NCBI GenBank assembly: GCA_035610365.1
Contig: CM069432.1
Coordinates: 110,255,529-110,319,528, forward strand
Direction: 5' to 3'
Origin: Aquatica leii
Taxonomy: Eukaryota > Arthropoda > Insecta > Coleoptera > Lampyridae
DNA length: 64,000 nucleotides
Position 1 is the first letter of the stretch. Each line of letters begins with the position of its first letter. Shown here one piece after another: positions 21,574 through 33,500 of the stretch. A program made the position numbers and the translations under genes. The notes beneath the pieces were generated by a model. That model searched no databases, was not told the DNA's origin, and saw nothing but the letters and a program-made list of their open reading frames with translations.

Positions 21574-24500
21574 TATACCAAAAAATAATTTAATATGTGT
21601 AAGCTACTTTGTGACGTTTGTCACAGAATAAATAATTGAAAGTCATAATTAAATTTATACAAACTCAAAATTTAAATACATTGCTAAAATCAAGAGTCAA
21701 AATAGTGGAAAAACCAAGAAAATTTTACGAGTGAATTGTTAACAGCTAACTGAACTACGTGTTATTTCCCGATCTTACTTTTTCTACTAATTACAAATAC
21801 ACATTTAGCGACGTTATTATGATTTTTGATAAAATGCTGTAGCTAAAACAAAACTTTATTAATGTTTATTTAATTTTTTGTAATAAAATTGATTTGATCA
21901 ATGTAATTTTGTATATAAGCGGTTTTCTAAATTGTTGCCTTTAAAAAAGTAATTTAACCTATTTATTAATTTACTTTATGTTAATTGTTAAAACATTTTT
22001 GTTTGACTTACTAGCACTAAGTAGCAAAAACTTATGATATACAATTAAAATAATCTGACCCTGGAGACTCAGGGTGCTCGCCAATTTACTCTCATGCAAA
22101 TTGACAAAGTAGATAATATGCAACAAATGCAATAAAAAACATCAAAATGTTTTTCCAAATACTAATCGCACACTTTTGCAATTTTCTACTCAAGACGCAC
22201 GTCAATCTTTAATTTACTCTCAAACAACATATTGTACGCAGCTAGAAAGACAATTAAGATAAACAGACCATCTCAAATAAACAACGCAAAATTACAAATA
22301 CTACAAAAACCAAGCTGTAATAAACAGTAAACAGATTTTTGGCTCGGTTGTCAAAAAAGTTTAACATTTATTCGAATTCTTAAAAGCGCTATCCAACAAC
22401 AACATAAAAATAATAGAGAATTTTACATCTACAAAGTTATACAAGGACAAAGTTTTTGCATTTTTCTAAAAAAATTATAATTTACCATTAACTCGAATAA
22501 ATCAAAAACGGAATTTGGTTATTTTGCAGTCAGCATAATATATAACGTAAAGCAATGTTAAAACAGAAATAGAGCTATATAAAAATTGGTTTCTTACATC
22601 TTCGTTATTATGACCGAAGATGTAGCATTTCACCTCTACCGATTTTACTGACCCGTGGGCCTGTAAAAACGTTCAAAAGCCCGTATCAAAAGCTATCACC
22701 TTAATTAATTCGTTCATTTTCATGACAAGTAACAACCTAGCAACTAATGGTTAATTGAAATTACCGTCGTCTTTTTTCGTCATGTTTAACCATTGTATTT
22801 AAACTTTGTATTTGTTCGCAAGTTGTGCGTAATACGTTGTACATAACTTGAACCTCAAACTTCGACCGCGGGCGTGATCGTCTACTTCTGGCCCTATATA
22901 CGTAAATGACTATTGTAATCGTACAGCGAAATGCGTTAAATGCATTGGCTTACATTCTACTTTACAATATGTTTGTAACGGGAATCAGCTACAAAGAGTG
23001 TCCTGTTTGTAAACATTTTTACCTAAAATTGTTCTTTTTAAAAACGCTGCATATCACCAAGACAAATAGTTACTAGATGAGCAGATGAGTACCATATCGA
23101 ACTAGCTAACTACAAATTAATAAATCATATTTGTTTTGACATAATTAAAGTTAGTTGTTTGAAAAATAATTTTTTATTAGTAGTGTCAAGTGCATTTAAG
23201 GCAATATATTTTATTCAGATTTTAGTATTACAGATTTATATTTAATTATATTACAATGCGGTATAATTTATTAAATAAAAGAAAAAGCGTTAAATGGATG
23301 CGAAGATCAATACCAATCAAGTACATATACCTCAGTTAGCATTTTCTCAGCTAAATTGGATGTGGTTCGTTTCTACCGTTTCTACTGCCATATAATTTCT
23401 AAGCGGATTTTGTATTCCGTGATTTAAAAGAACACGTTTAATTTGAGCAATTATATTTTAAATATTATATGTATTATACATTTATATATTATAATTCCAC
23501 GTACAAATTAAAAAACACTTTAAAATAACCGAATCGTAATTAGAAACTTTTTTAAAAACGAATGAATATTTTATTTTATAATGGAACTTGATACAGCATT
23601 TAATAGTATTGCATTAACTTAAACGTATGTGTAACTGACGAAAATAAATTTCGTAACCTAAGCAATCAAGCTAATAATCTATTCAAATCAATTGCATGCA
23701 TTATTTGACTAATTATAATTTAATTATTAAGTAAGTATGTTTTATTTTTAAGATTTCCGTAAATTTAATTTCTACGCGTAGTACCTATAACAAATTTTAA
23801 CAATTTATCAAAACAAACTTACCGGTGAGTTAGTTAACCGCCCCGAAATTTATTATTTTGTCTTATATTTCTATTATTGTTTTTTATGTTCTAGTTTTCA
23901 ATTTTGCTTGATCAACTAAGTGTCATTTTCTATTCTTTTTGTTATATTTACAAGTTTTTTTTAAAACTCACAAACATATGTGTACCAAATAAAACAACAA
24001 AAACATTTAGTTAATCGTTAACGGAAAATTGTTAAATATTGTTAATAATTAAATTTATGTTGGTTTTATAAAGCGATTGTTACTGTTTACTTAAAAAAAT
24101 AATACCTTTGTAGTACTACTACTTTTTGTATGTATGCATTTATTGTTACACAAAACATAAAACGTTTATTTTTAGTAAAACTGTTGTAGCCGATTAACAC
24201 CTGACTCAAAGAAATAATTAATAAAAATTGAATAAAAAATTGTTTAACATAATTAATTAAAATATATATTACGATTTTCTAACTAACTTCATTCGTTTAA
24301 ATGTATTAATTTATGTTTTAAATAACTTAGTCTGTATAACTGACCTAAAAGACAAACAAAGAATAATAAACTTTTAGGTTTCTACTAAATTATTCTTATT
24401 GTAAACAAGTGTATTTTAATTAATTTACTAAATTGCAATATAACAAGTAATGTACTAAATGTAAGTTTAACACTATGCATAAATCTAATTACAAAACTAA

Positions 24501-27500
24501 TCAATGCTTACAAATACAAAAAAATTACTAGTTGTTGTTTGACTGTTTGCAATAAAATCATGAATATTTAATGTACAAACAAAAAAATTATGCACAGCAT
24601 TATAAATATAATTCCATACAAAGAATGTGTTTTATTTGTTCAAAATATTTACTTCTAAATTCAAACACATTTGCGCTAAAAGTTAAATTTATTAACTTTT
24701 TTTATGACAAGCATTTTGTTATTTTACGGTTTATATAAAAATATTTGTATGTACCTTAATAAATATTAGAAGAGAAAACAATTTTTAATATACTTTAATG
24801 CTATTATTAACAACTCTAGAACATTGTAAATAATGATTAATGTAATTATAATTGTTAATTACCTAAAAAGAAGGAATTTTGTTATAAAGCTTAGAACAAT
24901 GTACTTACTTTTATTACATAATAATCTCCATTTATTAGGTCATTATACTTACAGATCTATTCATTAGTTAATGTTTATAGTTTACTGTTCCCTTTATTTC
25001 TATATTAAATACCTATTTTTTTCAGTTAGTTTAATACTAGTATAATTCAGTTACCAACTGTATTTAATTAGTACAAACATACACTCTAAACTATAAGAAT
25101 TTACAAACTTATAAAATTTACTGACTATTTATGTGACTTATGTTGAAATTATAAAAATTAAATAACTTGATTTATTTCAAACTAATATATTTTAAATATT
25201 TTATTCAACACCCGTTTTATTATTTTTTTACATTTCTTACTTAATATTTATAGTATTAATAATTAAATAATTTATAAAACGCAAAAAAAATTAGCAAATG
25301 GAAAAAACATTACACTGCACTATTCAACTGAAATCAAACTAATAAATAATTACTACAAATCAATGTAACATTAAAAAAATCGCCTAAGCAAATATACTTT
25401 TCCATGGTATTTTTTTCCACAAAAGATATTTCAATCAAAACATTTTAGTATAAATACGCACCAGAGAATTCACTTTTGGTTTTTTAAATAATAAAAGAAT
25501 GCGATAATAGAATTAATATAAAAAATTATCACAAAAGTTAATTAATATACTAGTAAAATTATAAAAAGCTTTTAGTATTTTCACACAAACAACAGTTTTT
25601 TACAATAACAAAACTATCTTGCTGTTATAAATTGTTAAAATTAGTAATAATGACATTTATTACCAAAGCTTAAATAAGTAACTAATTTAAATAATTAGTT
25701 TGCAACTATGAACTTTAAAAAATAGAACTTTCTATAACTACGTGAATAAATTGTAATAATTTAACTAATTTTGTTAAAATTTTATAAAAAAAAATTATTA
25801 AAACAAATTTAACTGTTTGTTTACATACGTTTTAAACAATTTTTTAATATGGCAATAAAAATTAAAAAAAAAACTTATCTAGTTGAATCTAATAAAAGAT
25901 AACAATAGCTTATACTTTTCATTGTTTTTTTTTTGGTTTAAAACAATTAATACAGAAGATGTTTGAATAAAAATATTAGTAATAGTACATTAATTTAGAT
26001 TTTATCTTCAAATATATAAAATATTAGAATTTTAATTAATTATACCGAACCAATAATTTGTACGTGTTTAAAATAAAAAATTAAATTTACCAATATAGAA
26101 TACAACTGTAAAAATTGTAACCAAACAAGTAATGACTTACGATTATGATGTAAATCTTGCAAATTAGAATTACCACGTGACATACAAAGCGTAAACATGA
26201 CGAGTGTCGAGGCCGTACTGACTAAGTTTATAAGGGGATGACGCCTAGCGCCTCGACGTCTGTCGAACCTTACTACATTGCGTCGACGTCGTAGTTGCCA
26301 CTGTTACATTGTTGTTTGAAGTAAATGCAATATTTGTGTTTATATTAACAATCGCGTGCCAGTATACGTTACAATTTGTCTTAATAAATAAAATAATCTT
26401 TATGCTTATTAAACAATCTTGCCAGTTAAACAAAGTTTTTGCACAAATTTTTCAAAAAATTATTCAAACCACGTAATTTACATATTACACAGAGTTAAGC
26501 ATTTCTAAACCACATAAATATTAATAAACTTGCTTCACTCGTTTGTTTAATGGTTGTCATTTTTAAACAAACTCAGAAAAGATGCAGATGGAATTTACAA
26601 AAACGCAAATTTTTAGATTATTAATAAAAAACAATATTATTGTTTTGTAAAGCTGCCATAAAATTAGTTTTTATTCTAATCTTAAAATTCTTCTTAATTT
26701 GCATATAAATAGATACAATTAACATTCAAAAAGAAAGCAACTATTATGTTATTGTTGACCACAAACAAAAAACTACGATTATTCTGTACAAAGACATTTG
26801 ATATTTTTTATTTGTTTCAGTTACATAATTACTTAATTTGGTAAACAAAAAATTTGTTCGCTTATTAATCTTTTATATATTTTATTTCTGTTTAAGTAAA
26901 GCTGAAAAAGCAATTAGATAACTTATTTTATGCTATTTACAAGTTAATAAAAATTGACAAAAGTTTATCTACATATAAAAAGACATTACTACATGTATAT
27001 TTTGTGTTTCAATATTTTACAAGGAATGTAAAAATAACAAAAACAATTAAACCGCTTATTTTAGAAACAACCTGTCGTAAATTGACAGGTTTCATAAGGT
27101 GAAAAAAATATTTTGAATCGTCTTAAAACCAAAGACGCTTTCGACACTTAGCTTTTTTTTTAATAAATTGGGCGTTATTATTGTTACCAAAGCGATTCAA
27201 TTTTACTATGCTTCAGTGTACGATAATTATTTTTAATCTCAGACATGCGGTTAGTCAGATAAACGAGAGATAACTAATAAATACTATAAAAATTATACGT
27301 ACATCTGTAACAAATATTGTTTATAAATGTTTATACTGTGTTTTTAAACATTAAATAACTTCCTAAATTCGATTTTTTTAAGCTTTGGTTAAACAAAGTG
27401 CAATATTGTGTTGTTTTTTGAACTACAAAATATTAACTTACTCAATAAAAAAATTTCTTAGTAGATACGTTTGCAATAACGCAGTTTTTTTTAATTTGAT

Positions 27501-27654
27501 ACTGGATAAAAATATCATTGTTACCAGCCAATTAATACATAATTTATTTTATTCATTTGGCATGTTTTGTATTAAGATCATCAGAAAAATTGAACTTTGT
27601 TCACACACAAACATAAATTCGTATATAAATCAAACGTTTATAAACAAAATTATG
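21574..27654. other. 6-kb AT-rich stretch, no gene seen
   Basis: No frame longer than about 90 codons and no motif recognised. Two patches are less AT-rich: 22600-22930 and 26170-26300 (see separate entry). Between them the DNA is very AT-rich with frequent homopolymers. Confidence 0.5.
26170..26300. promoter_or_regulatory. isolated CpG-dense patch, possible promoter or first exon
   Basis: About 130 bp with more than a dozen CpG dinucleotides inside several kilobases that have almost none. GTCGAGGC near 26207 and GCCTCGAC near 26251 are inverted, and TATAAGGGG lies between them at 26228-26236. No ORF of note starts here. It may be a promoter, a small regulatory element or an eroded repeat. 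Confidence 0.25.
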
Positions 27655-27755
27655 AAATAAGGGCACTGTAATAGCGAAGGCTTCCACGGCCGGAATCTAT
27701 ACTAACATTAGAATGTCTTCCGGGTTTGGGCCGTGTCATAGTTGCAACCGAAGCT

Positions 27756-27796
27756 GCCAACGTTTCGCCCACTTTCGTAAGGGGCTTCATCAGGGC
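27756..27796 (-). ncRNA. hammerhead-ribozyme-like core, left PLE repeat
   Basis: Minus strand: GCC, CTGATGA, stem II with GCCC/GGGC arms and a loop containing CTTACGAAAGT, GAAA, CGTT, GGC. Stem I is GCC/GGC here where the other PLE copies have GGC/GCC, so pairing is kept while bases differ. Confidence 0.65.
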
Positions 27797-28017
27797 GTGA
27801 GATAAATCGCAAAACTCAAACAAGCAATCGAAATCTAACTAAGAACTTCTCAAAAGTTAGGTTATCCACTTGTAAAACAAGCCATAACCTAAACTATGAA
27901 AAGGTAAGAAAGAAAACGATAATCTGAAAAAGCAAACGAAAATCTAACAAAGAACCCCTACCGAGTTAGGTAATCAACTTGTGAACCAAGCCAGATTCTA
28001 AACTCCGTAGAAGTGAC

Positions 28018-29934
28018 TTAAGAAGAAATGGTCTCCGTATTTAAAGGAAAAGGATCGTCACGGATGATCAAGCTCGACCCTGATTGGGTTACGGTTGCTA
28101 GGGGGCGTCTTTTTGATAAATGACTAATAACCGGGAACCAAAGAGGGGATAGTTCGAAACCATGATCGCGATTGAAGTTATTGGGGTGTTTGATGATTTC
28201 TATGCTTTCTCGGAATTTCCTGTTGAAAAAGAATGGAGATTTGGCAATCAACGAAACATTATCAAAATCTATCTTGTGACCTGTAGTAAAATGATGTTCA
28301 GCGACCGCAGACTTGGAAGTATACCTTTTTCTTATACAACGATCATGTTCTGAAATGCGAGTAATGACGGAACGACCGGTTTCACCAATGTAGACTAAAC
28401 CACAAGAACAGGGAATTTGGTATACACCTTGAGATGAAAGTGTAGGAAATTTGTCTTTGGGAGAAGGAAGAATCTGAGAGATTTTGCCTGTCGAGTTGAA
28501 TATGGGTTTAATACCATTCTTACGAAGGAGTTTCCCTATTTGATCTGTAACCTTGTGAATGTAGGGTAAAAAGGCCAATTTCGGGTTGGATTCGGGAGTA
28601 GAAATGTCCTTACCATTGTTACTAACCATTGTTCACTAAAGTTCTAGTAAGATGACGGAGTTCTGAGTCTAGATTCTCAGGTTGACAAATAGAAAAGGCA
28701 CGATGGACCAAAGATTCAATAACAGAACGTTTCTGTGCAGGATGATGATGAGACGAAGCATGAAGGTATCTGTCCGTATGGGTGGGTTTTCGATAAACAG
28801 AATGGCCTAGAAGTCCGTCGGGCTTACGAGTCACAAGAACGTCAAGAAATGGAAGAGAACCATTACTTTCGATTTCCATAGTAAATTTGATATCTAAGTG
28901 TTGATTGTTAAGATGATCAAGAAATTTAGACAATTCAAGATGACCATGAGACCAAACAATAAACGTGTCGTCAACATATCTAAACCATACTTTAGGTTTT
29001 AATATTGATGATTCCAAAGCAACCGTTTCAAAGGATTCCATAAAAATGTTAGCTACAACAGGTGATAAAGGAAAACCCATAGCAGCACCAGAAACTTGTT
29101 CGTAAAACTTATTATCAAATTGGAAGTAAGTAGAGGATAGACACTTTTCAATAAGAGGAACCAAACTCAAGTCCTTGCCATGTTGAGACAGAATCTGTTT
29201 GATGATAATAAGCGAATCCTTAATAGGAACTTTAGTGAAAAGTGAAGTAACATCAAAGCTCACGAGAAGATCTTGGGTTTCAAGTTTTATAGTTTCTAGA
29301 CGTTGAATAAAATGCTGAGAGTTGAGGATGTGAGAAGAGGTTTTACCTGTAAACTCACAAAGAATGTTGGACAAAAACTTGGCTAGCTTGTAAGTAGGAG
29401 ATTGGATAGTACTAACGATAGGTCGAAAAGGAATACCTTGTTTGTGAATTTTGGGAAGTCCGTATAGACGAGGTGGTTTAGAATCTGATGGGGTAAGTCG
29501 ACGTTTAGTTTCAGGAGGTAGATTGGAAGATTTGATGATTTGGCTAACCTCGCGTTCAATCCTCGAAGTGGGGTTATGGTTAGAAGAGCGTAAGTTTCCT
29601 CAGACAAAATAGAATTGATTTTCGTAACATAATCAATATGGTTCAAAACTACCGTGGCGTTGCCTTTGTCGGCTGGAAGAACAATAATATCAGAGTTCTT
29701 ACGAAGACTTTTTAGAGCTGACTCTTCCGACTTAGAAATGTTGGATTTAGGAATTTTAGATGATTCAAGGATTTTGCCAGTGTTAATACGAATGGGATCT
29801 GAGATGTGGCGAGGAAGATGTCTTATAGAAGACTCAACAGCACATAGAATATCTTCTTTAGGAATACGTTTGGGTGCAACCGCAAAATTCAAACCCTTAG
29901 AGAGCACCGATTCCTGTTCTGAAGTGAGAACCAA
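28018..29934 (-). pseudogene. PLE protein: reverse transcriptase plus GIY-YIG endonuclease
   Basis: Minus strand, in order: SEQESVLSKGLNFAVAPKRI (N-terminal PLE motif), VLPADKGNATVVLN (the DKG motif), RLYGLPKIHKQGIPFRPIVS, LVSFDVTSLFTKVP (RT motif A), GAAMGFPLSPVVANIF (motif B), FRYVDDTFIVW (catalytic YVDD), GSLPFLDVLV, and HHHPAQKRSVIESL. The GIY-YIG domain follows: GVYQIPCSCGLVYIGETGRS and ISEHDRCIR, with AVAEHHFTTGHKIDF. Two breaks: a frameshift at about 29575, and near 28625 a short duplication of AACAATGG that brings in a stop after LVNNG. Every catalytic motif I can check is otherwise conserved. The protein would nick DNA and prime reverse transcription at the nick. Confidence 0.92.
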
Positions 29935-30295
29935 ACTAGATATCCCCTCTTTGGTTCCCGGTTATTAGTCATTTATCAAAAACACGCCCCCTAGCAACCG
30001 TAACCCAATCAGGGTCGAGCTTGATCATCCGTGACGATCCTTTTCCTTTAAATACGGAGACCATTTCTTCTTAAGTCACTTCTACGGAGTTTAGAATCTG
30101 GCTTGGTTCACAAGTTGATTACCTAACTCGGTAGTGGTTCTTTGTTAGATTTTCGTTTGCTTTTTCAGGTTATCGTTTTCTTTCTTACCTTTTCATAGTT
30201 TAGGTTATGGCTTGTTTTACAAGTGGATAACCTAACTTTTGAGAAGTTCTTAGTTAGATTTCGATTGCTTGTTTGAGTTTTGCGATTTATCTCAC

Positions 30296-30336
30296 GCCCT
30301 GATGAAGTCCCTTACGAAAGTGGGCGAAACGTTGGC
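30296..30336 (+). ncRNA. hammerhead-ribozyme-like core, right PLE repeat
   Basis: Plus-strand counterpart of 27756-27796 in the inverted right repeat: GCC, CTGATGA, stem II, GAAA, CGTT, GGC. It differs by one base in stem II (GTCC instead of GCCC), which changes a G-C pair to a G-U wobble and keeps the stem. Confidence 0.65.
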
Positions 30337-30407
30337 AGCTTCGGTTGCAACTATGACACGGCCCAAACCCGGAAGACATTCTAATGTTAGTATAAATAAG
30401 GGCACTG

Positions 30408-31129
30408 CATAACGGACGTATATACGAACTGGTAATCAATCGGGCGATCAAGGCTAGCCGACACTAATTTAAACGATAAGCATAAACATATTTAAAATTA
30501 ATAACTATTTTGAAGGAAAATGCTTACAAACTATTATTAACGTACTGATACACATGTGTAGAGTTTAGAAAAAAACTACCAAAAGGCAATACCAGAAGGG
30601 TAGCTCATGTGCGGTTCACCAATTTGATTAATTTACAATATTAAACACTTCGTTTGTGGACTGTATTTCTTATTTAATATTTCAATATTCATAACTACAT
30701 AAAACCTTTAATTCTTGATAACATAATCTTCTTAATCTTATATTATATCATTTATAACATGATTGCACAATATTAGTGACATGTCGACACCATCTTTTTT
30801 ACAGGTATATCTTCTGCGCATGCACCGTAGTCAGTGGCGGTGCATACTATTAGAGCATTTTTATTCCCCAACAGCTCAAACAAGCGATTTATTTTATTGA
30901 AGACGTAAATTCAATCAAATCTGCTAGTTTAATATACCGTTCGCTACATTAAAGAACAGAAAATTTAATAACACTGCAAAAAATCCAAAATTGAGTCAGG
31001 CCACTGTGTTTTCAAAATATATACTTTCTACAAAGAAGAATAAAACTAGTAAATACCCTTTTTCAAAGATTAACGCCGTTGCAAATAAATATACGAAAAA
31101 AAACAAAACCTTCATAAATCTTCTAAGAA
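30408..31129. other. AT-rich spacer, no gene seen
   Basis: Contains a small hairpin at 30818-30848 (ATGCACCG ... CGGTGCAT). Nothing else recognised. Confidence 0.45.
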
Positions 31130-32265
31130 GAATCGTTTCGTTGAAAATATTGATTGGAGAAGTTTGAAAAAAAACTTTATTTTTGTTCAAAATTGTGAAA
31201 CAACAAGTATTAACCGTATTGCTGGATCTAATCAGTCTTAAATTTTTTACTAGTTTTAAAAAGTTGTTAAATATCTCCAAAAAAACAGACCACCTTGTGC
31301 AGTGTACACTTGTTTCCATAATGACTGGTCTAACGATAGTTTGTTTATCGCTTGGTTCAAGTATTTTATTTATTAAACTAATGCTAGTTTTAAACATAAA
31401 GTACTGATAGTGCTTGACAATCACTCACGCCATACAACAATGACATCGTATGAAATGCGCAAGATTGCATCATTGCTCAAAATAACGTTGTATGACAAAG
31501 TATTGTTCAACAAAACCTACACAAAAGCTGCAACAATATCTAATGCAGTTTTTGATTTAAACAGACTGGAATCTACTCAAAATAATTTTGTCTCTTTATA
31601 AAAGATGATTATTTAGTTGTAGATACAGTTATGTTTAATGGTAAAGATGTCTTAAATATTCCAGTACAAAATAATAAGAATTTAAAGTCTCCAGTGACTA
31701 CAGCAAAAACAGTTAGCAAGAAAATGACAGATAATAAAAAAACATTTTATATTGTGTGAATCATTCTCGTCATTGTCTAGGTCAAATACCAACGAGTCTA
31801 GCACAAAAAGAAATTTGGAATATTTGATTTCATTACCAAAAAAATAAAAAGTTAAGGTGCAGACAAAAAAAGACAAAAAAAAACCTTTAAAAAACAGCGT
31901 TCCGAAATATTATCAACTATATCTAAAAAAACTACAGAAAAAGGTTGAAAACAAAAAAAAATATAAAGCCATCAAAAAAGATTGAACAAGAGCCAAAAAA
32001 AAGAAACCACATAAAAAGACAAAAGCCAACAAAATAAAAAACTGCAAAAGATATTAAATCTTAGACGAAATACGTAAAAAAGCTTAAATTGTGATTCAGT
32101 CAGAATACAAAGAAAGAAAGAATGAATGTTTTGCGTAAGAATATGATAGGAACGGAAAAGAAGTATTGGTGTACTTTTTGTGAAACTTGGGTTGGTTTGA
32201 CACGCAAAAAAATTATGTATGTGAGAGATGTCTTAATAAATATTTTTCTCAAAAACTCAAAACAT
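31130..32265 (+). pseudogene. pogo/Jerky-type DDE transposase remnant
   Basis: Plus strand: DWSNDSLFIAWFKYFI (31325-31370), then KVLIVLDNHSRHTTM with the second catalytic Asp (31400-31440). The expected PPH...QPLD stretch is missing, and the frame resumes with YDKVLFN and YTKAATISNAVFDLNR, which resembles the AY-KAATI-NA-GF..GIWPLN part of pogo transposases. A Lys-rich tail follows, and near 32120-32250 an eroded Cys finger ends in YVCERCLNKYF. Many stops and at least one internal deletion. Length is far below the family norm. Intact relatives cut and paste at TA sites; no inverted repeats were found here. Confidence 0.65.
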
Positions 32266-32742
32266 TTGTTATAATACAATATCTTTCATTTTATTATATG
32301 ACACTTTTCTTATCAATACAATGTCTTGCAATTTATTATATATTTTTCTTTTTTCTTATTCACTTATAGTGGGATTATTAACGGAAGACACCCAGCTGCG
32401 CGAAAAATGTGACGTCAGAGTGTAAAACCCAACTTAAAAATAAAAGGTTTTAAAAAGTTTAAAAAAACCATCGTTTTTATTTTAGCTAGTGACGCTACTG
32501 TAGTAGCAAGCACTTCACAACAATCAAGTAAGTAATGTATTTCATTAAAATGATTTGTGAATAGTAATATTACGAAAAAACAGAGTAGTTTATTTACAGT
32601 AATTAATACTAAACAGCTTAAGATTTGTTAGTACAACAAAACTACAGTTAGTTAAATATCTTAAAACTATAGAATTCATTATTTCAGTTACATAAATTAA
32701 AAAATACATATTCTAAGCAGTTACGTAAGTATAAGTATCATT

Positions 32743-33500
32743 AGCACTCAAAATCAGATGTACAGTCAAGGTCTTTTTCGGAAGTATCACCAGCTACGTG
32801 TACTATAAACTTTTCATATTCAGTATCCACATGTTCCTTCTTCATGTAATCCTCTGCATTTTCTTTTACATGGAAATGCATTGAACCAATACGCTAGTTT
32901 GGTTTGTTTAATTTTATTAAGTTATATAATTCTGGTTTTGTTAATTTTTCGTAATGTGAGATCTTCCATTAACCTGGTACTCATGTCAAAATTGGATGTT
33001 TCTCAGCTGACATGTTATGGTAACTTGCATTTGCCCATTACATTATCGATCACATTTCAACTCCTAAAATAAATAGTGGTAAATGAGAAATTTAATATGA
33101 AAAAATTAGGTAAACATACCAGCATGTACTATAATATTTTTTTCTTTTTGTTACTGGTGATTTAAAACCTCTATATGATTCAACCGTTCAAGCATATGAC
33201 ATTGTGTGAGAGTGAAGTTTACGATATCAAAGTTGAAATCACAAATAAACCTTTTTCACTACAATCAATTGCGCAACCCTGTTTTCAGATACGTGCAACA
33301 TTACTTTTAGAACTTCAAAAGACTACCTAATAAAAATAAAATAGTGTAAAACAAAATAATTATTTGTAGGTACTAATAAATTATATTTTACCTTGTAAAT
33401 TTTAGTTTCCTTTTAAAAACGCTGTATACGTTCCAAATAATCTCTCTAGCATTCTTCGATAACACAAGCCGTACTTGCTGGGCTCATTATAAGAACCTAT
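32743..33500 (-). pseudogene. IS630-like transposase, internally deleted
   Basis: Minus strand. SKNAREIIWNVYSVFKRK at about 33470-33410, then after an AG acceptor FEVLKVMLHVSENRVAQLIV (33320-33260): together the N-terminal helix and HTH of the same family as the transposase at 54138. PELYNLIKLNKPN near 32900 corresponds to the family's T-x2-EL-x-IK motif, and directly after it comes the C-terminal tail RIGSMHFHVKENAEDYMKKE, ending in an acidic/serine stretch and a stop at 32743. The whole DDE core appears to be missing. The stop codon of the C-terminal piece is plausible as the real one. Confidence 0.55.

Larger units (their letters stand above)
27655..30407 (-). mobile_element. Penelope-like element with 454-bp inverted terminal repeats
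   Basis: The direct repeat AAATAAGGGCACTG at 27655-27668 and 30394-30407 is a 14-bp target duplication. Inside, 27698-28151 and 29941-30394 are inverted repeats of 454 bp with only a few mismatches (for example the CTCGGTAGTGG versus CCCCTACCGAG stretch and one base in GGGGCGT). The minus-strand coding region lies between and runs into the left repeat, so the right repeat holds an antisense copy of the C-terminus. PLEs are known to carry terminal repeats in direct or inverted orientation, and this copy is a clear inverted example. The near-identity of the arms suggests a fairly young insertion. Confidence 0.9.

Noticed and set aside
29654-29968. Plus-strand frame of 104 codons
   Set aside because: Antisense to the N-terminal part of the PLE protein.
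30996-31424. 142-codon minus-strand frame
   Set aside because: Antisense to the pogo-like transposase fragments, which show recognisable motifs (WSNDSLFIAWFKYF, VLDNHSRH).
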